Both the position numbers and the translations under genes were made by a program. 7,577 nt of DNA from assembly GCA_937915565.1 (NCBI GenBank), contig CALDMH010000113.1:1-7577 (forward strand). Direction: 5' to 3'. Positions 5,949 to 7,577 of the stretch are shown here, piece after piece. Source of the DNA: an uncultured Clostridia bacterium (GTDB taxonomy: Bacteria > Bacillota > Clostridia > Christensenellales > Borkfalkiaceae). A model generated the notes under the pieces. The model was not told the DNA's origin, searched no databases, and saw only the letters and a list, made by a program, of their open reading frames with translations. The number at the start of each line of letters is the position of its first letter. The stretch's first letter is position 1.

Positions 5949-7361
5949 TTAAAATTCAATATCATCGATGTCGTCGATTAGTTTAGTGAACTCTTCCTTT
6001 GTGTAAGTTCTCGTTTTAACGGCTTGGTCGTTCGTCTTTTTCGTGCCGAAACGCGAGATTTTTTCAACGGAGAATATTCCGTCCGCTTTCCAGCCCGAAA
6101 GCACGGAGTTGACGTAGGCCATCGGGTTCAATTTTCCCACGGCGATTTTGCACGCCTCGAAAATCATATCGTCCGAAAAATTCCAGCTGCGCCAAGTTTT
6201 GAGGTTTTGCCTGTCCCATTCGGTCGGTTTGCGGATAAGTCCCGCCGCGTCGAGAAGTTTTTTGATAAATCCGTCGTCTGCCGAAACGGATTTAAGATAT
6301 TCGGCGATGGCGGCGAGAGTAATAAGTCCTTTTTTGTATAATCTTTCGATTACGTCGTTCAGGTCGGCAAGTGAACGTCGATTTTTCCTGAAACAGTACG
6401 AAGCCAAAAATAAGAGCGTTTCGCCGTCGTAACCCATATTGAGCCAAGGCGTAACGTAATTTTCGATTACGGGGTCTATCACCTCGACGTAAACGGACAG
6501 CGCGCGGTTAATCGAGTAAGCGAGTTCAGCCGTGGCGGCCTTCGATTTGTAATAATCGGCTATTTCCTTTTCGGAAAATTTCTTGCTTGCGTATAAAATA
6601 TCGATTTCTTTATCGAGTTTTTCAACGTTCTTTATCTTTGCTGTTTTCGCTATGAAGATGATGGTGTCAATATCGTAGAGGAGTTGTTTATTCCACTTTT
6701 CAAAAAGTTTCAAATCCTCGATTTGCGGCTTTTTACCGGGAATTACGTAATTCATAAGAGTGGAGAATTCACCGGTTTTAAGCGAGTAGTCGGAAAGTTC
6801 CTTTTCGATTTTCGAGGTCGTCGTAACGCCTCTCGCGATAAAATCGCCCGCAACTTTCAAAACGTATCTGCAACCTATTGCGCCGCCTTTTAAATCCACG
6901 CAGTATTTAACAATCATAAGGAGAGCTTCGGGTTTCAATCCGTTCTCTTCCATAAGCGAAAAATAGGCCGAATATTCGTTTGTTGTTATCATTCTTTCGG
7001 GGATAAGAACCTGCAACGCCTTGTTGAATTCTCCGTATTTTTCCGCGCTGTATTTTTTCGGTTTCGAGGCTTCCACGGGCAGATATTTCACTATAAACGG
7101 GTCCTCGGAAAGGACGTTGACAACGCCCAATTCTTCCCAGAATTTAAAACAATCCGAAACTGCGGCGGCGTCAAGGTTCACGTCCTTGCAAAACTTGTCG
7201 AAGGAAACGTCGTCGTCCGTGTCCTGACAAACGAAAAGCCCGTAAACGTAACATTTAACGGCTTCTCCGCTTGCTTCGGGAAGATACGTCGCGATAAATT
7301 TATTGTCGATTACCGTCGAAGAACTTTTCAGAGATTCTTTTGAAAAAGAACAAAAAGACAT
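5949..7361 (-). CDS. DnaD-domain replication protein with repeated DnaD-like modules
   Basis: A 470-residue protein, about twice the length of B. subtilis DnaD. Residues about 19-95 (DNKFIATYLPEASGEAVKCY onward) look like the N-terminal winged-helix region of clostridial DnaD-domain proteins. The clearest DnaD/DnaB_2 domain is C-terminal: W390 through NFSDDMIFEACKIAVGKLNP (394-413), then AYVNSVLSGWKADGI (415-429), matching the family's YxxxxLxxW-type motif. Similar helical blocks occur at about 130-192, 217-273 and 299-358, suggesting four tandem modules. The tail (440-470) is charged and ends DIDDIEF. DnaD-type proteins bind DNA and work with helicase loaders in primosome assembly, and the loader-like ATPase gene follows 2 bp downstream, which supports that role. 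The ATG at 7361 has GGGG 8 nt upstream and a promoter just beyond. The assignment as a DnaD-domain protein is firm; its exact role is inferred. Confidence 0.9.
   Translation of the reverse strand: MSFCSFSKESLKSSSTVIDNKFIATYLPEASGEAVKCYVYGLFVCQDTDDDVSFDKFCKDVNLDAAAVSDCFKFWEELGVVNVLSEDPFIVKYLPVEASKPKKYSAEKYGEFNKALQVLIPERMITTNEYSAYFSLMEENGLKPEALLMIVKYCVDLKGGAIGCRYVLKVAGDFIARGVTTTSKIEKELSDYSLKTGEFSTLMNYVIPGKKPQIEDLKLFEKWNKQLLYDIDTIIFIAKTAKIKNVEKLDKEIDILYASKKFSEKEIADYYKSKAATAELAYSINRALSVYVEVIDPVIENYVTPWLNMGYDGETLLFLASYCFRKNRRSLADLNDVIERLYKKGLITLAAIAEYLKSVSADDGFIKKLLDAAGLIRKPTEWDRQNLKTWRSWNFSDDMIFEACKIAVGKLNPMAYVNSVLSGWKADGIFSVEKISRFGTKKTNDQAVKTRTYTKEEFTKLIDDIDDIEF
6048..6974 (-). repeat. Four diverged DnaD-like protein modules in tandem
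   Basis: Four segments of the DnaD protein align by eye: residues 130-192, 217-273, 299-358 and 385-438. Shared features are an aromatic near the start (F134, W223, W306, W390), then an acidic-hydrophobic run before a helix (KPEALLMIVKYC, DIDTIIFIAKTA, DGETLLFLASYC, SDDMIFEACKIA), a second helix containing aliphatic or aromatic residues, and a closing basic-Gly or basic-Phe turn (IARGVTT, ASKKFSE, YKKGLIT, KADGIFS). Only the last has the textbook motif. They are too diverged to see at DNA level. Confidence 0.6.
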
Positions 7362-7369
7362 TGTTTTTA

Positions 7370-7373
7370 CCCC
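7370..7373 (-). promoter_or_regulatory. G-rich ribosome-binding site of the DnaD-domain gene
   Basis: On the - strand the leader reads ATGGGGTAAAAACAATG. The GGGG block is 8 nt from the start codon and is a non-canonical Shine-Dalgarno, pairing with the anti-SD partly through G-U. The upstream ATG in the same leader is followed at once by GGG TAA and cannot encode anything. This supports the start at 7361. Confidence 0.6.
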
Positions 7374-7390
7374 ATAGCGTTATAAATAGA

Positions 7391-7419
7391 ATAATATTAT
7401 TTTTTTCAAAAAAAATCAA
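7391..7419 (-). promoter_or_regulatory. Sigma-70/sigma-A-type promoter for the DnaD-loader operon
   Basis: Read leftward, TTGATT (7419-7414) and TATTAT (7396-7391) are separated by exactly 17 bp in a very AT-rich stretch. They match TTGACA at 4 of 6 and TATAAT at 5 of 6 positions. Transcription would start near 7384, giving a leader of about 23 nt that contains the GGGG ribosome-binding site. A second candidate, TTGAAA (7409-7404) with TTTATA (7386-7381), also has a 17-bp spacer but a poorer -10. Confidence 0.6.
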
Positions 7420-7425
7420 GTCGTT

Positions 7426-7577
7426 TTAATCTTTTTTTTTCAAACCACAATATTTTGTCCCCAAGTGTCGTTCAAGCCACACTTTTACCGGATTCGGGCG
7501 GCCAAAATGTTTCTCGGTTGGTATGCCAGCCGAGAATAAAACGAACCGTGGTCTGACGGCGTGTTTTTGACTAATAC
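7426..7577 (-). other. Unassigned right-end segment; possible C-terminus of a leftward gene or a dispersed repeat
   Basis: Sequence to the right of the promoter is less AT-rich than the promoter itself. On the - strand one frame is open from the window edge (base 7575) to a TAA at 7426-7428, giving 49 residues that end YCGLKKKD. However, the other - frames and all three + frames are also open for long stretches (all six are open across about 7488-7530), so an open frame is weak evidence of coding here. The segment also holds a hairpin at 7511-7536. I do not recognise an RNA gene: it shows no tRNA, tmRNA, SRP or RNase P core motif. A dispersed intergenic repeat fits as well as a gene end. Confidence 0.3.
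7511..7536. repeat. Inverted repeat / hairpin of unknown role
   Basis: Bases 7511-7521 pair with 7526-7536 (11 bp with one G-U on one strand) around the 4-nt loop TATG. Neither side has a convincing T run directly after the stem, so it is not a standard intrinsic terminator. It could be a structural element of an RNA or repeat, or part of a coding region. Confidence 0.5.

Noticed and set aside
5626..5952. Open frame of 108 codons on the + strand, opposite the DnaC/DnaI-like gene
   Set aside because: The product is Phe/Arg-rich low-complexity sequence, the exact mirror of Glu/Lys/Ala codons on the coding strand; there is no ribosome-binding site and the opposite strand has clear AAA+ motifs.
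6024..6341. Open frame of 105 codons opposite the DnaD gene
   Set aside because: No motif and no start signal; it overlaps the best-conserved DnaD block on the other strand.
7443..7458. AT-rich imperfect palindrome ACCACAATATTTTGTC resembling an NrdR-type box
   Set aside because: The centre is not symmetric, there is only one copy instead of the usual pair, and no ribonucleotide-reductase gene is visible.
7507..7539. Ten-codon ORF on the + strand (MFLGWYASRE)
   Set aside because: It coincides with the 7511-7536 hairpin, lacks a Shine-Dalgarno, and lies where nearly every frame is open.
7440..7577. Structured RNA gene (tRNA, 5S, 6S, SRP, tmRNA) at the right end
   Set aside because: No T-loop, SRP tetraloop domain, tmRNA 3' end or 5S core sequence could be found on either strand.

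Overview
The window reads as chromosomal DNA of a Gram-positive Firmicute, most likely from the Clostridia. Three things point there: a DnaD-domain protein paired with a zinc-motif DnaC/DnaI-like ATPase, a bacterial-type prolyl-tRNA synthetase, and LysR and MnmE proteins of typical clostridial appearance. No species can be named from the sequence alone. The genes are densely packed and compositionally uniform. There is no transposase, integrase, CRISPR array, tRNA or rRNA.

Left block, rightward (1-4952): the 3' end of proS, then a CPBP-family membrane protease, an unassigned membrane protein with a long acidic tail, mnmE, and a LysR-type regulator. Gaps are 35, 8, 3 and 47 bp with no recognisable terminator between genes, so the first four, and perhaps all five, may be one transcript. 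Two of them act on tRNA (proline charging, wobble-uridine modification) and two are membrane proteins. No sequence evidence shows that they cooperate.

Centre (4953-5016): a strong inverted repeat with T-rich flanks separates two convergent transcription units.

Right block, leftward (7361 down to 5017): a DnaD-domain replication protein followed 2 bp later by a DnaC/DnaI-like helicase-loader ATPase. The pair is probably a primosome-type module (helicase loading). A sigma-70-like promoter and a G-rich ribosome-binding site lie directly upstream. The DnaD protein seems to carry four tandem DnaD-like helical modules after an N-terminal winged-helix region.

Right end (about 7426-7577): unassigned sequence with few stop codons in any frame and a good hairpin. 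It could be the end of another leftward gene or a dispersed repeat.

Most of the window is ordinary housekeeping DNA, and I found no convincing undescribed system. The best leads are the repeated DnaD architecture, the triple DPF-x-(D/E)-FS motif in the membrane-protein tail, and the unexplained right-end segment.
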